Below are positions 27,115 to 36,328 of a DNA stretch of 64,000 nt, in pieces. Under the pieces are notes generated by a model, which did not search any database, was not told where the DNA came from, and was given only the letters and a program-made list of their open reading frames with translations. The stretch comes from Roseomonas aeriglobus. Its GTDB lineage: Bacteria > Pseudomonadota > Alphaproteobacteria > Sphingomonadales > Sphingomonadaceae. The stretch is from positions 1,612,001 to 1,676,000 of the forward strand of contig JAFHKN010000002.1 of assembly GCA_016937575.1 (NCBI GenBank), read 5' to 3'. Both the position numbers and the translations under genes were made by a program. Numbering within the stretch: the first letter of the stretch is position 1; each line of letters opens with the position of its first letter.

Positions 27115-27965
27115 GCTGGATCGACCGCGTCCGCAACGCGATCCCCTTCGTCACCAAGCGCGAGACGCCCGACAACCTCTGGCACAAGTGCAAGGGGTGC
27201 GGGCAAATGGTGTTCGTGAAGGAGCTGGAGGAAAATCAGCACGTCTGCCCGAAGTGCCAGCATCACGAGCGCATCGGCGGGCGCCTGCGCTTCGCATATC
27301 ATTTCGACGAGGGCAGCTGGAGCGTGCTGCCCAATCCGCGCGTCGCCGAGGACCCGCTGAAGTTCCGCGATTCGAAGCGCTACACCGATCGCCTGAAGAC
27401 CGCGCGCACCGACACGGGCGAGCAGGATGCGTATCTGAACGCGGTCGGCACGATCGACGGCCACCGCGCGGTCATCGGGGTGCAGGACTTCGCCTTCATG
27501 GGCGGATCGATGGGTCAATTCGTCGGCGAAGCCTTCATCGCCGGCTGTGAAGCCGCGATCCGCGAAGGCGCGCCCTATATCGTCTTCACCGCCAGCGGCG
27601 GTGCGCGCATGCAGGAGGGTATCCTGAGCCTGATGCAGATGCCGCGCTCGACCGTCGCGATCGAGATGCTGCATGATGCGGGCCTGCCCTACATCGTCGT
27701 GCTGACTGACCCGACGTCGGGCGGCGTGATGGCGGCCTATGCGATGCTGGGCGACGTCCAGATCGCCGAGCCCAACGCAACCCTGGCCTTCACCGGCCGC
27801 CGCGTGATCGAAAGCACCATCCGAGAGAAGCTGCCGGAAGATTTCCAGACGTCCGAATATTACCGCGACCACGGACTGATCGACATGGTGACGCACCGGC
27901 ACGAGCTGAAGGAAACGCTGGGCAGGCTGGTCGGCTATCTCGCCGGTAGCCGGATGGCGGCGTAA
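27111..27965 (+). CDS. accD: Acetyl-CoA carboxylase carboxyltransferase subunit beta
   Basis: Beta subunit of the carboxyl transferase that makes malonyl-CoA, the first committed step of fatty-acid synthesis. 284 residues. A four-Cys zinc ribbon lies at the N-terminus (KCKGCGQM and HVCPKCQHH), and the crotonase-like core carries [12 protein letters not shown] and [17 protein letters not shown]. Coupled to trpA by a four-base overlap; trp-accD-folC is a conserved gene order in alphaproteobacteria. Confidence 0.98.
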   Translation: MSWIDRVRNAIPFVTKRETPDNLWHKCKGCGQMVFVKELEENQHVCPKCQHHERIGGRLRFAYHFDEGSWSVLPNPRVAEDPLKFRDSKRYTDRLKTARTDTGEQDAYLNAVGTIDGHRAVIGVQDFAFMGGSMGQFVGEAFIAGCEAAIREGAPYIVFTASGGARMQEGILSLMQMPRSTVAIEMLHDAGLPYIVVLTDPTSGGVMAAYAMLGDVQIAEPNATLAFTGRRVIESTIREKLPEDFQTSEYYRDHGLIDMVTHRHELKETLGRLVGYLAGSRMAA

Positions 27966-27974
27966 GCAAGGAAA

Positions 27975-28085
27975 GCCCTCTCCCCTTCAGGGGAAGGGGT
28001 TGGGAGAGGGGGAGGTCTCACCGAGAGCGACGCTCGCGGCAAGGCCCCTCTCCCCAGCCCTCTCCCCGCAAGCGGGGAGAGGGAG
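27975..28085. repeat. GC-rich intergenic repeat (CCCTCTCCCC family)
   Basis: Between accD and folC the sequence holds nested complementary runs: CCCTCTCCCC and GGGAGAGGGG, with CCCCTTCAGGGG-type arms near 27985 and CTCTCCCCGCAAGCGGGGAG near 28060-28085. It can fold into two hairpins, the second abutting the folC start. The same word family occurs at 12361, 34864 and 61274, so it is a dispersed element rather than a local terminator. Confidence 0.6.
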
Positions 28086-28090
28086 TCGCT

Positions 28091-29413
28091 ATGGACCACG
28101 CCACCTCCACCTCCCCCGCCGTCCAGGCGCAACTTGACCGGCTGACAATGCTGTCGCCCGGTGCCGATATCCTCGGGCTGGGGCGTATCCGTGCCTTGCT
28201 CGACCGACTCGGCAACCCCGAGCGGCGACTCCCGCCGGTGTTTCACGTTGCCGGCACCAACGGCAAGGGTTCGACCTGCGCCTTCCTGCGTGCCGCGCTG
28301 GAGGCGGAAGGGCACCGGGTCCACGCTTATACCTCCCCCCATCTCGTCCGATTCAACGAACGCATCCGCGTCGCGGGCAGGCTGATCGAAGACGACGCGC
28401 TCGCCCCCTTGCTCGCGCGTGTCCTCGACGTCGCCGACGGGATCGGTGCGAGCTTCTTCGAAGTTTCGACCGCCGCGGCGTTTCTGACCTTCGCCGAGAC
28501 GCCGGCTGAGGCATGCGTTGTGGAGGTGGGACTGGGCGGACGGCTCGACGCGACGAACGTCGTCGCCGATCCCGCCGCTTGCGGCATTGCTCAGCTGGGG
28601 ATCGACCATCAGGCCTTCCTCGGCGATAGCGCCGAAGGGATTGCGCGAGAGAAGGCGGGGATTGCCAAGCCCGGACGCCCGTTGGTCACGCTGTCCTACG
28701 CCGACAGCGTCAACGCCGCGGTGCGCGAGGTTGCGTTGACGAGCGCTGCCGACCTTCAGGTTCAGGGCGCTGCGTGGCGTTTCGTCACCGATCCCGCGTC
28801 ACGGGAAGCACGTCATTATCGCCCCGTCGACGGCGCGGCGATCGTCACGCCGTGGCCTGCTCTTGCCGGCGATCACCAGGTCACCAACCTCGCACTCGCC
28901 GTCGCGATGGTGCAGGCACAGGACCGGGTTCGCGTCTCGCCGGCCGCCTTCGCCACGGCCGCTACCGCGGTGCGCTGGCCGGCGCGGATGCAGCGGCTGA
29001 CCGCGGGCCCTCTGACGGCGCGGCTGCCGGCCGGCACACCGGTCTGGCTCGACGGCGGTCATAACGAACCTGCGGCAAAGGCCGTGGCGGAAACGCTCGC
29101 GACGATGGCGGCGGGACGCAAGGTCGATCTGGTCGTGGGCATGCTCGCCAACAAGGACGCCCGCGGCTTCCTCGCCCCGATCCTGCCGCTCGCCCGGTCG
29201 CTGACGGGCGTCCCGACACCGGGCCACGATCACCACGCGCCGAATGAACTGGCCGCGATCGCACGGGCCGCCGGCGTTCCGGGCCGGACCGCGCCGGACG
29301 TGCGATCCGCCTTCGATGCGCTGTCGGCGACCGGCACGCAGGCGGTTGCGGTGCTCGGCTCGCTCTATCTTGCCGGCGAAGTGCTCGCGGAAAACCACGA
29401 GCTGCCGGACTGA
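28091..29413 (+). CDS. folC: Bifunctional dihydrofolate synthase/folylpolyglutamate synthase
   Basis: Adds glutamate to dihydropteroate and extends polyglutamate tails of folates. 440 residues of the Mur-ligase fold. The ATP loop is VAGTNGKGSTCAF, with the central signature VEVGLGGRLDATNVV and the C-domain segment LDGGHNEPAAKAVAETL. The start ATG at 28091 follows AGGGAGTCGCT. It closes the conserved trp-accD-folC run, after a repeat-bearing gap of 125 bases. Confidence 0.95.
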   Translation: MDHATSTSPAVQAQLDRLTMLSPGADILGLGRIRALLDRLGNPERRLPPVFHVAGTNGKGSTCAFLRAALEAEGHRVHAYTSPHLVRFNERIRVAGRLIEDDALAPLLARVLDVADGIGASFFEVSTAAAFLTFAETPAEACVVEVGLGGRLDATNVVADPAACGIAQLGIDHQAFLGDSAEGIAREKAGIAKPGRPLVTLSYADSVNAAVREVALTSAADLQVQGAAWRFVTDPASREARHYRPVDGAAIVTPWPALAGDHQVTNLALAVAMVQAQDRVRVSPAAFATAATAVRWPARMQRLTAGPLTARLPAGTPVWLDGGHNEPAAKAVAETLATMAAGRKVDLVVGMLANKDARGFLAPILPLARSLTGVPTPGHDHHAPNELAAIARAAGVPGRTAPDVRSAFDALSATGTQAVAVLGSLYLAGEVLAENHELPD

Positions 29414-29421
29414 TCATTATT

Positions 29422-29440
29422 GCGATTGACTATCAATAGC
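29422..29440. promoter_or_regulatory. Fur-box-like 19-mer
   Basis: GCGATTGACTATCAATAGC matches the 19-base E. coli Fur consensus at 13 positions when read on the minus strand, in an AT-rich island between folC and the DUF6628-like gene (48 bases before its start). Match counted by eye; sphingomonad Fur sites may differ from the E. coli consensus. Confidence 0.3.
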
Positions 29441-29487
29441 GCAGTGGCGAACATGGTGGCCTGACGTTCGCAACCAGAGTCGCGCCC

Positions 29488-29910
29488 ATGTCCACCACTC
29501 ACGCCTTCACCATCCTGCCCCGGCTTCAGCCCGAAGACCCGGCGCCGCGCCTGCTACTGTTCGCCTTTCGTCAAATGGGGTCGCACGGCGTCGACGATGC
29601 TGCGGCGGCGCACGCGTTCGTCACCGCTTTCGGCAAGGATTTCCGCCGCCCCCTGATCCTGCTGCGCACGCTGATGCTGGAATTGTCGGCGGCAGCGCAG
29701 CGCCCGCTGCAGATCGCGCCGTGGTGCTGTGCGCGGATGACCGGGTGCGAGGGTGCGGTTCTATCGGTCGTCGGCAAGAGCCTGACCAATGAGGCTGCGG
29801 CCGAACTGCTGCTTGCCGATCTACTCGGTACACGCGACGCGAAAGGCCCCCTGGCGACGGCGACCGCGCTATCGATCGCCTTCGCCGACCTGGGGATGCC
29901 GTTAGGCTGA
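29488..29910 (+). CDS. Small soluble protein, DUF6628-like
   Basis: A 140-residue protein, apparently cytosolic, with no signal or membrane span. It has a conserved-looking core, LLLFAFRQMGSHGVDDAAAA followed by DFRRPLILLRTLMLELSAAA, and a Cys pair in IAPWCCARMTGCE. The arrangement agrees with the sphingomonad family I know as DUF6628, from memory and therefore tentative. A Fur-box-like sequence lies 48 bases upstream. Function unknown; the three Cys could bind metal. Its end overlaps the convergent MFS gene by nine bases. Confidence 0.65.
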   Translation: MSTTHAFTILPRLQPEDPAPRLLLFAFRQMGSHGVDDAAAAHAFVTAFGKDFRRPLILLRTLMLELSAAAQRPLQIAPWCCARMTGCEGAVLSVVGKSLTNEAAAELLLADLLGTRDAKGPLATATALSIAFADLGMPLG

Positions 29911-31236
29911 GGCGCCGGCGCGGGCGTCGCCCTCGCCTTCCGTGCCAGCAGTGCCGATCGAGCGGTCGATGATCCCGCTGCGGGCCATCCACCAGAACAG
30001 CAGCACGCCCGGCAGCGCGACCAGCGTCGTGATCCAGTAGAAGCCCGCCCAGCCGAACGCATCGACTAGGTCGCTCGCCACTGCGACGTTCAGGAAGCGC
30101 CCGACGATGCTCGCCGCCGAACTGATCAGCGCATATTGCGCGGCGGTGAAGCGCAGGTCGCACAGCGCCGAGAAATAGGCGACGACCGTCACGCTGCCGA
30201 TGCCGCTCGCGATATTCTCGAACGTCATCGCGCCGGCCAGGATCGTGTTGCTGTGCCCGGCATTCGCCAGGATCGCGAAGCTGGCATTCGACACCGCCAT
30301 CAGCACCAGGCTGAGCAGCACCGACCGCTTCAGGCCCAGGCGCGCATAGAGGACGCCGCCGATGAAGATGCCGATCAGATAGGCCCAGAATCCGATGCCG
30401 ACGTCGAACAGCGCGATCTCGTCATTGGTGAACCCAAGATCGTCGAGCAGCAGGCGCAGGACGAGCTGCCCCAGCGTGTCGCCGATCTTGTGGATCAGGA
30501 TGAACACCAGCAGCAGCAGCGCGCCCGATCGCTTGAAGAATTCGACGAATGGCCCGACGATCGACGCCCAGATCTCGCCCATCCCGCGCCGGCCAGTTGG
30601 CTCGCGGTGGCGATCGGGCTCGCCGAACAGCAGCGCGACGCCGATCGCCGGCAGCGCAAAAAGCGCGCAGATCAGGTAAGAGACGTTCCACCCGACGCGC
30701 GCCGCGAGCACCAGGGCAAGGCCGCCCGTCAGAACCGACCCGACGCGCCAGCCATACTGAATCATCCCCGACCCGACGCCGAGCTGGTACGGCTTCAGGA
30801 TCTCGATGCGATAGGCGTCGATGACGATGTCGTAGGTCGCACCCGCCACCCCGACGATGATCGCCGCAACGACCGTCGCCCAAAGCTGGGCGCCCGGATC
30901 GACCCGCGCCAGATTGGCAACCGCGGCCATCACCAGCACGCCGGCGAAGATCATCCACGACACGCGCTGCCCCAGCCGGCCGAGCACCGGCAGGCGGATG
31001 CCGTCGACCATCCATGCCCACAGCGGCTTGAAATTGTAGACGAGAAACGCGAGCGTGAAGGCGGTGATCGTTTTCTTGTCGATGTTGCTCTGCGCCAGCC
31101 GCGTCGTCAGCGTCGCGCCGATCAGGGTGAAGCACAGCCCCGACGAGATGCCGAGGAAGAAGGTCGCGAGCGGCGCGCGTTCGAAATAGGGGCGCAGTCC
31201 ACCCCACTTGCTGCCCGCTTCGCTTACGCTCGCCAT
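29902..31236 (-). CDS. MFS transporter, AmpG-like
   Basis: A 444-residue permease with 12 predicted spans. N-terminal [19 protein letters not shown], the loop [12 protein letters not shown] and segment [19 protein letters not shown] match the AmpG/peptidoglycan-recycling branch of the major facilitator superfamily, which imports GlcNAc-anhydro-muropeptides; acetyl-CoA transporters look similar, so assignment is probable rather than certain. The start ATG at 31236 gives a short soluble N-terminus. Divergent from the Rieske oxygenase at 31293. Confidence 0.82.
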   Translation of the reverse strand: MASVSEAGSKWGGLRPYFERAPLATFFLGISSGLCFTLIGATLTTRLAQSNIDKKTITAFTLAFLVYNFKPLWAWMVDGIRLPVLGRLGQRVSWMIFAGVLVMAAVANLARVDPGAQLWATVVAAIIVGVAGATYDIVIDAYRIEILKPYQLGVGSGMIQYGWRVGSVLTGGLALVLAARVGWNVSYLICALFALPAIGVALLFGEPDRHREPTGRRGMGEIWASIVGPFVEFFKRSGALLLLVFILIHKIGDTLGQLVLRLLLDDLGFTNDEIALFDVGIGFWAYLIGIFIGGVLYARLGLKRSVLLSLVLMAVSNASFAILANAGHSNTILAGAMTFENIASGIGSVTVVAYFSALCDLRFTAAQYALISSAASIVGRFLNVAVASDLVDAFGWAGFYWITTLVALPGVLLFWWMARSGIIDRSIGTAGTEGEGDARAGASA

Positions 31237-31292
31237 ACTTGCTCCCACGCCCCAAAGGCGCGAAACTAGCGGAAAATTTCGGGAGAGGAAGG

Positions 31293-32414
31293 GTGAACGC
31301 ACCGACCGAGGGACAACGTGCGCTCGCCGCGCGGCTGGCGGCGGGCGGGGATTGCGCCGACACACTCACCTATGTCGATGCTGCTGCCTATACCGACCCC
31401 GCGCGCCATGCCGCCGAACGCGCAGCGATCTTTGACCGGGTGCCGCTGGTCATCGCACCGTCCGCCCTGCTGCCCGACCGCAACATGGCGGTGCCGCATG
31501 ACGGGTTCGGCAAGCCGCTGCTCATCACCCGCGACGGCCAGGGGCAGATCCACGTCTTCCTGAACGTCTGTCGCCACCGCGGGACCCGGCTGGTCGAGGG
31601 CGACGCGTGCGTGAAGGCGCCGCGGCTGGTCTGTCCCTATCACGCCTGGGCCTATGCCACCGACGGTCGGCTGGCCGGCGTGCCGCGTGGCGACAGCTTT
31701 CCGGGTCTCGACAAGGCGGCGTATGGCCTGCGCGAGTTGCCGGCGCGGGAAATCGGCGGGCTGATCTGGTTCGCGTTCGACGACGCCGCGGACTTCGCCG
31801 ATGCCGAGGCGCTGGCACCGGACTTCGCCGCCTTCGACCTTGCCGGTCACCACCTCTTCCGCCGCCGCACGCACGACGTACCGGCCAATTGGAAGCTGGT
31901 GATGGATGCCTTTCTGGAGAGCTATCACCTCTCGCGCCTGCACGCCGACACGATCGGCAAGTTCTTCAAGGACGGCGTCGCGGCAGCGGACACGATCGGC
32001 GTGCATCAACGCTCCGCCGTAGGCCGCGCCGCGGAGGATGCGGCGCTTACCGCCAGCGACTGGGCGGTGCTGCGCGGGGCGATCACCTTCACCTATCAGA
32101 TGTTTCCCGGCACCGTGCTTGCGGCAAGCCCCGATTACATCAACCTGATGGTGCTGATGCCACAGTCGGAAGCCCGTGTGCTGATCGAGAATTTCATGCT
32201 GATCCCGCAAGCGCCCGCAACAGACAAGGCGCGCGATCATTGGGAGCGGAGCTGGGCGCTGCTCGACCGCGGCGTGTTCGGATCGGAAGATTTTCGCGCC
32301 GCGGCGCTCTGCCAGCAAGGGCTTGAGTCAGGCTCGCTGGAACGGGTGACACTCGGCGGGCTGGAGCATGGGATACGGGTGTTCCATGACCAGGTGGAGG
32401 GGCGGCTTTCGTAA
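31293..32414 (+). CDS. Rieske aromatic-ring-hydroxylating oxygenase, alpha subunit family
   Basis: A 373-residue oxygenase. The Rieske cluster ligands are C93-x-H95 (VCRHRGTRL) and C114-x2-H117 (VCPYHAWAY). The catalytic domain holds the mononuclear iron site around [15 protein letters not shown] with its two His. The start is GTG 31293 behind GGGAGAGGAAGG. No beta subunit, ferredoxin or reductase gene is adjacent, so electron partners lie elsewhere. Substrate unknown; relatives act on aromatic rings, carnitine, choline or quaternary amines. Confidence 0.85.
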   Translation: MNAPTEGQRALAARLAAGGDCADTLTYVDAAAYTDPARHAAERAAIFDRVPLVIAPSALLPDRNMAVPHDGFGKPLLITRDGQGQIHVFLNVCRHRGTRLVEGDACVKAPRLVCPYHAWAYATDGRLAGVPRGDSFPGLDKAAYGLRELPAREIGGLIWFAFDDAADFADAEALAPDFAAFDLAGHHLFRRRTHDVPANWKLVMDAFLESYHLSRLHADTIGKFFKDGVAAADTIGVHQRSAVGRAAEDAALTASDWAVLRGAITFTYQMFPGTVLAASPDYINLMVLMPQSEARVLIENFMLIPQAPATDKARDHWERSWALLDRGVFGSEDFRAAALCQQGLESGSLERVTLGGLEHGIRVFHDQVEGRLS

Positions 32415-32426
32415 CATCGGCCCCGA

Positions 32427-32524
32427 ACCGTCATCCCCGCGGAGGCGGGGATAAATTCTGGCTGACCGTAATGAGACTCGCCGCCTCCAGCGACTATCGA
32501 TCCCCGCCTTCGCGGGATGACGGT
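32427..32524. repeat. REP-type inverted pair
   Basis: ACCGTCATCCCCGC followed by GGAGGCGGGGAT (32427-32452) is mirrored by ATCCCCGCC followed by TTCGCGGGATGACGGT (32500-32524), giving a roughly 98-base element with about 25-base arms, each arm itself a hairpin. It fills the gap between the Rieske gene and the response regulator. A degenerate relative is at 37681-37775. Confidence 0.75.
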
Positions 32525-32531
32525 AATTTGG

Positions 32532-32960
32532 CTAGACTGTCGCGAACAGGCTGAAGCTCGACGGCAAGCGTTTCGGCATCTTGCCGTCCATCACCTTTTC
32601 GAGTGCACCGATCGCGTTCAGCAGGTCGCGCTGGGCATAGGGTTTCGACAGGCAGCCGACCGCCAGCGCCTTGGCATCGCCGGGGCAATTTCCCGTCACG
32701 AACACCACCTTGATCCCGCGAGCCGCCGCGGCCTGGGCCACGCTCACGCCGCTGCCATCCGACAGGTTCACGTCGACCAGCACGAGATGAATGTCCTCGT
32801 CGCTCTCGATCGCGCCGCACGCGTCGGCGACGGTATCGAATGTCCCGACGATCTCGAAACCCTCGCTCGTCAGGAAATGCTCGGTATCGAAGGCAACCAG
32901 CGGCTCGTCCTCGACGACGAGGATCCGCGTGATCCGGCGCTCCTTCTTGGCGAACAGCAT
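32532..32960 (-). CDS. Single-domain response regulator (receiver)
   Basis: A 142-residue protein that is essentially one receiver domain: acidic pair in LVVEDEPLV, phospho-acceptor Asp in LVLVDVNLSDG, the switch Thr in VVFVTGN and the invariant Lys in GCLSKPYAQ. No output domain follows. Such receivers in alphaproteobacteria often work with HWE/HisKA_2 kinases; one such kinase lies 5 kb away at 37776. No kinase is adjacent. Ends near the REP pair. Confidence 0.9.
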   Translation of the reverse strand: MLFAKKERRITRILVVEDEPLVAFDTEHFLTSEGFEIVGTFDTVADACGAIESDEDIHLVLVDVNLSDGSGVSVAQAAAARGIKVVFVTGNCPGDAKALAVGCLSKPYAQRDLLNAIGALEKVMDGKMPKRLPSSFSLFATV

Positions 32961-33077
32961 ATCCCTCGTTTCTGCGCCGGTGTCCTAGCACCTGATTACG
33001 AAGCCGTAACGCGCAAGCCGCATTCGGGACGCAAAGTTTTTTTGTCACCCTTCGTCCTGCACGCTAAGGCGCGGATC

Positions 33078-34325
33078 GTGCAGACTTCAGGACAGAAAGA
33101 GCCGCAGCGGATCGCCAAGCTGCTCGCCCGCGCCGGCGTCGCGTCACGGCGCGAGATCGAGCGGATGATCGCCGAGGGCCGGATCGCAATCGATGGCGTG
33201 CCCATCGACACGCCCGCCACCCTCCTCACCTCGCTGCGCGGCGTGACCGTCGATGGCGAGGCGGTGAAGGACGCTTCCCCCGCCCGGCTGTTCCTGTTCA
33301 ACAAACCCGCGGGCACGTTGACCGCGGCGGTCGACTATAACGGCCGCAAGACGATCTACGACGTGCTGCCGAAGGACCTGCCACGGCTGATGCCGGTCGG
33401 TCGGCTCGATCTCAACACCGAAGGCCTGTTGTTGCTGACGACCGATGGCGAGTTGAAGCGCCAGTTGGAACTGCCCGCGACCGGCGTCGAGCGATCCTAT
33501 CGCGCGCGGGCCTATGGCGACGTCACGCAGGCGCAGCTGGAGGAGCTGATCGATGGCGTGGAGGTCGATGGCGTCCGCTATGGACCGATCGACGCCAATC
33601 TCGAACGCCGCACCGGTGCGAACGTCTGGGTCGAAATGGTGTTGACCGAGGGCAAGAACCGCGAAGTCCGTCGCGTGCTCGAATATCTGGGCTTGCAGGT
33701 CTCGCGCCTCATTCGCACGCGCTACGGCCCGTTCGTGCTCGGCGACCTTCCGGTCGGTGGGATCGGCGAAGTGCGGCAGGTCGACCTGATCCAGTTCCGC
33801 GCGAGCCTGAAGGGCAACAAGGCGAAGGCGGTCGAGGAGGCGCGCGCCAATCCGGTGACGGCGCGCATGCCGCAGCCGAAGCGCGAGCCGGGGCCGGATG
33901 CGGAGACGCCTGCACCCCGCGCCGAGCGCAAGCCCGCGGTGGATCGCCGGGTCACACTGGCGAAACAGACCCGCCGCCAGGAAGAGGCGAGTGCTGCCCC
34001 CGACGCCAGGCCCACCCGTGCGCCGGCGAAGGCCGGAGCCGTGGCCGCGGCCGGTCGCCGATCGTCAACGCCCCGGCCTTCGCCGGAGCACGACGAGGGC
34101 GGGCGGTCGAACCGGACCCGTCGCGGCGCTGCTCCACGCCCCGAACGCGCCACCAAGGCCTATGAAGGCCGCGAGACGCGTGACGACCTCGCCACTTCGC
34201 GCCCCCGCGGTCCCCGGCCCGATGCCGAGCCGACCACCGCGAAACCCCGCCCGAAGCGCGGCGCCGGCTGGGCCAAGGCCAAGCCCAAGGCGCGGCCGGG
34301 CAAGCCCCGGAAGCCCCGTTCATGA
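33078..34325 (+). CDS. rluB: 23S rRNA pseudouridine synthase RluB-like, with basic tail
   Basis: Makes pseudouridine in 23S rRNA (position 2605 in E. coli). An S4 RNA-binding domain at residues about 8-55 (IAKLLARAGVASRREIERMI) precedes the synthase core with its catalytic Asp in VGRLDLNTEGLLLLTTDGEL and the RQVRRVLEYLGL-type motif (EVRRVLEYLGLQVSRLIR). 415 residues in total; the last 150 or so are Arg/Lys/Pro/Ala-rich and disordered, longer than in E. coli. Inside that tail a palindromic repeat (34018-34091) is translated. The start GTG at 33078 is the nearest before the S4 domain. The stop overlaps the rsmD start. Confidence 0.93.
   Translation: MQTSGQKEPQRIAKLLARAGVASRREIERMIAEGRIAIDGVPIDTPATLLTSLRGVTVDGEAVKDASPARLFLFNKPAGTLTAAVDYNGRKTIYDVLPKDLPRLMPVGRLDLNTEGLLLLTTDGELKRQLELPATGVERSYRARAYGDVTQAQLEELIDGVEVDGVRYGPIDANLERRTGANVWVEMVLTEGKNREVRRVLEYLGLQVSRLIRTRYGPFVLGDLPVGGIGEVRQVDLIQFRASLKGNKAKAVEEARANPVTARMPQPKREPGPDAETPAPRAERKPAVDRRVTLAKQTRRQEEASAAPDARPTRAPAKAGAVAAAGRRSSTPRPSPEHDEGGRSNRTRRGAAPRPERATKAYEGRETRDDLATSRPRGPRPDAEPTTAKPRPKRGAGWAKAKPKARPGKPRKPRS
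34018..34091. repeat. REP-like inverted repeat inside rluB
   Basis: GTGCGCCGGCGAAGGCCGG (34018-34036) is mirrored by CCGGCCTTCGCCGGAGCAC (34073-34091) with one mismatch and a 36-base spacer. It is read in frame as part of the disordered RluB tail (segments APAKAGAVAAAG and TPRPSPEHDEG). The arms have the look of the dispersed intergenic repeats of sphingomonads. Confidence 0.75.
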
Positions 34326-34861
34326 GGATCATCGCCGGACAGTGGCGCGGACGCCCGCTCGCCGCGCCTGCGGGCGACGCGACCCGCCCGACCGCAGACC
34401 GCACGCGCGAGGCGTTGTTCTCGATGCTGCAGAGCCGGGTCGGCACTTTCGAAGACCTGGCGGTCGCCGATCTGTTCGCCGGTTCCGGCGCGCTGGGGCT
34501 GGAGGCGCTGTCGCGCGGCGCGGCGTCGTGTCTGTTCGTCGAACAGGACCGCGCCGCGCTGGATGCCCTGAAGGCGAATATCGCCAAGCTTGATGCGAAG
34601 GGCGCGGAGGTTCGGGCGTCGTCCGTCCTGGCGCTCGGCCCGGCCCGTGCGCCGCTCGACCTGATCCTGATGGACCCCCCCTATGCCAGCGGCGCCGGCA
34701 ATGTCGCGCTCGACAAGCTGGCGCGGCTCGGATGGACGACCCCGGCGACCTGGGTAAGCATCGAGACGGGCAGGACCGAGGACGTCGACGTCGCTGGCTT
34801 CGCGATCGAGGCCGAGCGGGTGCACGGCAAGGCGAAGATCACATTGCTGCGGGCGGTGTAA
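34322..34861 (+). CDS. rsmD: 16S rRNA (guanine(966)-N(2))-methyltransferase
   Basis: Methylates G966 of 16S rRNA. 179 residues, the normal size. It opens MRIIAGQWRGRPLAAPAG, has the TRPTADRTREALFSML signature, the SAM loop VADLFAGSGALGLEAL and the catalytic LMDPPYAS (DPPY). Its ATG overlaps the rluB stop (ATGA), so two rRNA-modifying enzymes are translated together. The following 160 bases (34862-35024) hold CCCTCTCCCC-type repeats and the M20 terminator. Confidence 0.96.
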   Translation: MRIIAGQWRGRPLAAPAGDATRPTADRTREALFSMLQSRVGTFEDLAVADLFAGSGALGLEALSRGAASCLFVEQDRAALDALKANIAKLDAKGAEVRASSVLALGPARAPLDLILMDPPYASGAGNVALDKLARLGWTTPATWVSIETGRTEDVDVAGFAIEAERVHGKAKITLLRAV

Positions 34862-34999
34862 TCCCCTCTCCCCATGGGAGAGGGTTCCGCAGGCCTGGCA
34901 GCTTGCTGCCTCGTCGGAGCTGGGTGAGGGTGTCACCGCGTCGATAGCGCCATCGGCCTCATCCAAGCTCCGCTGACCGGCAAGTCGGTAAGCTGCGCT

Positions 35000-35023
35000 A
35001 TCCTTCTCCCTCCGGAGAAGGAT
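35000..35023 (-). terminator. Hairpin terminator of the M20 gene
   Basis: ATCCTTCTCC (35000-35009) pairs perfectly with GGAGAAGGAT (35014-35023) over a four-base loop. It begins one base past the amidohydrolase stop (35025) on the minus strand; no long T tail follows. Confidence 0.6.
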
Positions 35024-35024
35024 T

Positions 35025-36326
35025 TCAGCTTTTCGGCCCCAGCAACTCCAGCACCGCCGCGGTCATCGCTGTCGCGCCCGTCACGATCGCCGGCTCGGCC
35101 TCCACCTTGAGCAGCGGCGAATGGTGCGATGCGACCGCCGGCCCGGTGCCGTTCGCCGCTGCCTCCAGCGTCGCCCGCGGCGTGCCGCCGACCGCGAAAT
35201 AATAGCCCGGCACCTTCAGGTCCGGCTGGACGAGATAGGCGAAATCCTCCGCGCCCATTCCGTTCTGCTCGAACGGGATCACCGCAGCGGCGCCCATGTC
35301 GCGGGCCAGGGCGGCGTTCAGCCGGCGGGCGAGCTTTGCGTCGTTGATCGTCGTCGGCGTGCCTTCGCTGACGGTGACCTTCGGCAGCTTGTCGTCGGGC
35401 ATGCCATTCAGCCGACCGACGCCTTCTGCAACACGCTTGATCCCTGCAAGCAACTGCGCGCGGGTCTTCTCGTCGTTCGCGCGGACGGTGACCTGCAATC
35501 GCGCCTCGTCCGAGATGATGTTGTGCTTCGTCCCCGCGTGGAACGAGCCGACCGTGATGACGCCCGGGACCAGCGGCGCACGTTCGCGGCTGATCAGCCC
35601 CTGCAATGCGATGACGATCTGGCTCGCCATGTACACCGGGTCCTTGCCGGTATTGGGCGACGCGCCGTGCGCACCGACGCCGGGCACGACGATGTCCACC
35701 GAGTCGGCCGACGAATATTGGATGCCCTCCGACGCGGCGACGGTGCCGGTCGGCTGCTGGGCAGACACGTGGAAGGCCAGTGCATAGTCGGGCTTGGGAA
35801 AACGGGTGTACAGCCCGTCCTTCAGCATCGCCGCCGCGCCGCCGACGCGCTCCTCGGCAGGCTGGACGATCATCACGACCGTGCCCTTCCACCGGTCCTT
35901 CATCGCCGCCAATCGACGCGCGGTCGCGACCATCGCGGTGATGTGGGTGTCGTGGCCGCACGCGTGCATCACCGGGCTCTCGACGCCATCCACACCGACC
36001 TGGCGCGCCACCGACATGTTGGGCAGCCCGCTGGCTTCCTTCACCGGCAGGCCGTCCATGTCGGCACGCAGCAACACTGTCGGACCGGGGCCGTTGGTCA
36101 TCACCGCGACGACGCCGGTACCGCCGACCTTCTCGGTCACCGTCGCACCGGTCTTGCGCAGCTCGGCCGCCATCCGCGCCGCGGTATTGACCTCCTTGAA
36201 GCTCAATTCCGGGTTCCGGTGGAACCAGTCGAACAGCGCGGCCAGGTCCTTCCGGTAATCCGCGCGGATCGCGGCTTCGTAATCGGGCGCAGGACTGACG
36301 GCGGCAAGCAACAGCGGCAGGATCAT
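35025..36326 (-). CDS. Exported M20 family amidohydrolase
   Basis: A 433-residue dizinc amidohydrolase related to hippurate hydrolases and N-acyl-amino-acid amidohydrolases. A short signal sequence (MILPLLLAAVSPAP) opens it. Metal ligands: Asp in LLRADMDGLPV, Cys/His pair in MHACGHDTHI, the Glu pair in QPAEERVGGA, and a C-terminal His in VASHHSPL. It probably hydrolyses N-acyl or peptide substrates in the periplasm. The ATG at 36326 lies two bases past the stop of the MFS gene, so the two form an operon: the permease may import the product. Confidence 0.9.
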   Translation of the reverse strand: MILPLLLAAVSPAPDYEAAIRADYRKDLAALFDWFHRNPELSFKEVNTAARMAAELRKTGATVTEKVGGTGVVAVMTNGPGPTVLLRADMDGLPVKEASGLPNMSVARQVGVDGVESPVMHACGHDTHITAMVATARRLAAMKDRWKGTVVMIVQPAEERVGGAAAMLKDGLYTRFPKPDYALAFHVSAQQPTGTVAASEGIQYSSADSVDIVVPGVGAHGASPNTGKDPVYMASQIVIALQGLISRERAPLVPGVITVGSFHAGTKHNIISDEARLQVTVRANDEKTRAQLLAGIKRVAEGVGRLNGMPDDKLPKVTVSEGTPTTINDAKLARRLNAALARDMGAAAVIPFEQNGMGAEDFAYLVQPDLKVPGYYFAVGGTPRATLEAAANGTGPAVASHHSPLLKVEAEPAIVTGATAMTAAVLELLGPKS

Positions 36327-36328
36327 GG

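Noticed and set aside
28000-28090. CRISPR-like impression from repeated CCCTCTCCCC words
   Set aside because: The repeats are inverted and irregular with no constant spacer length, and no cas gene is near; these are hairpin-type intergenic elements.
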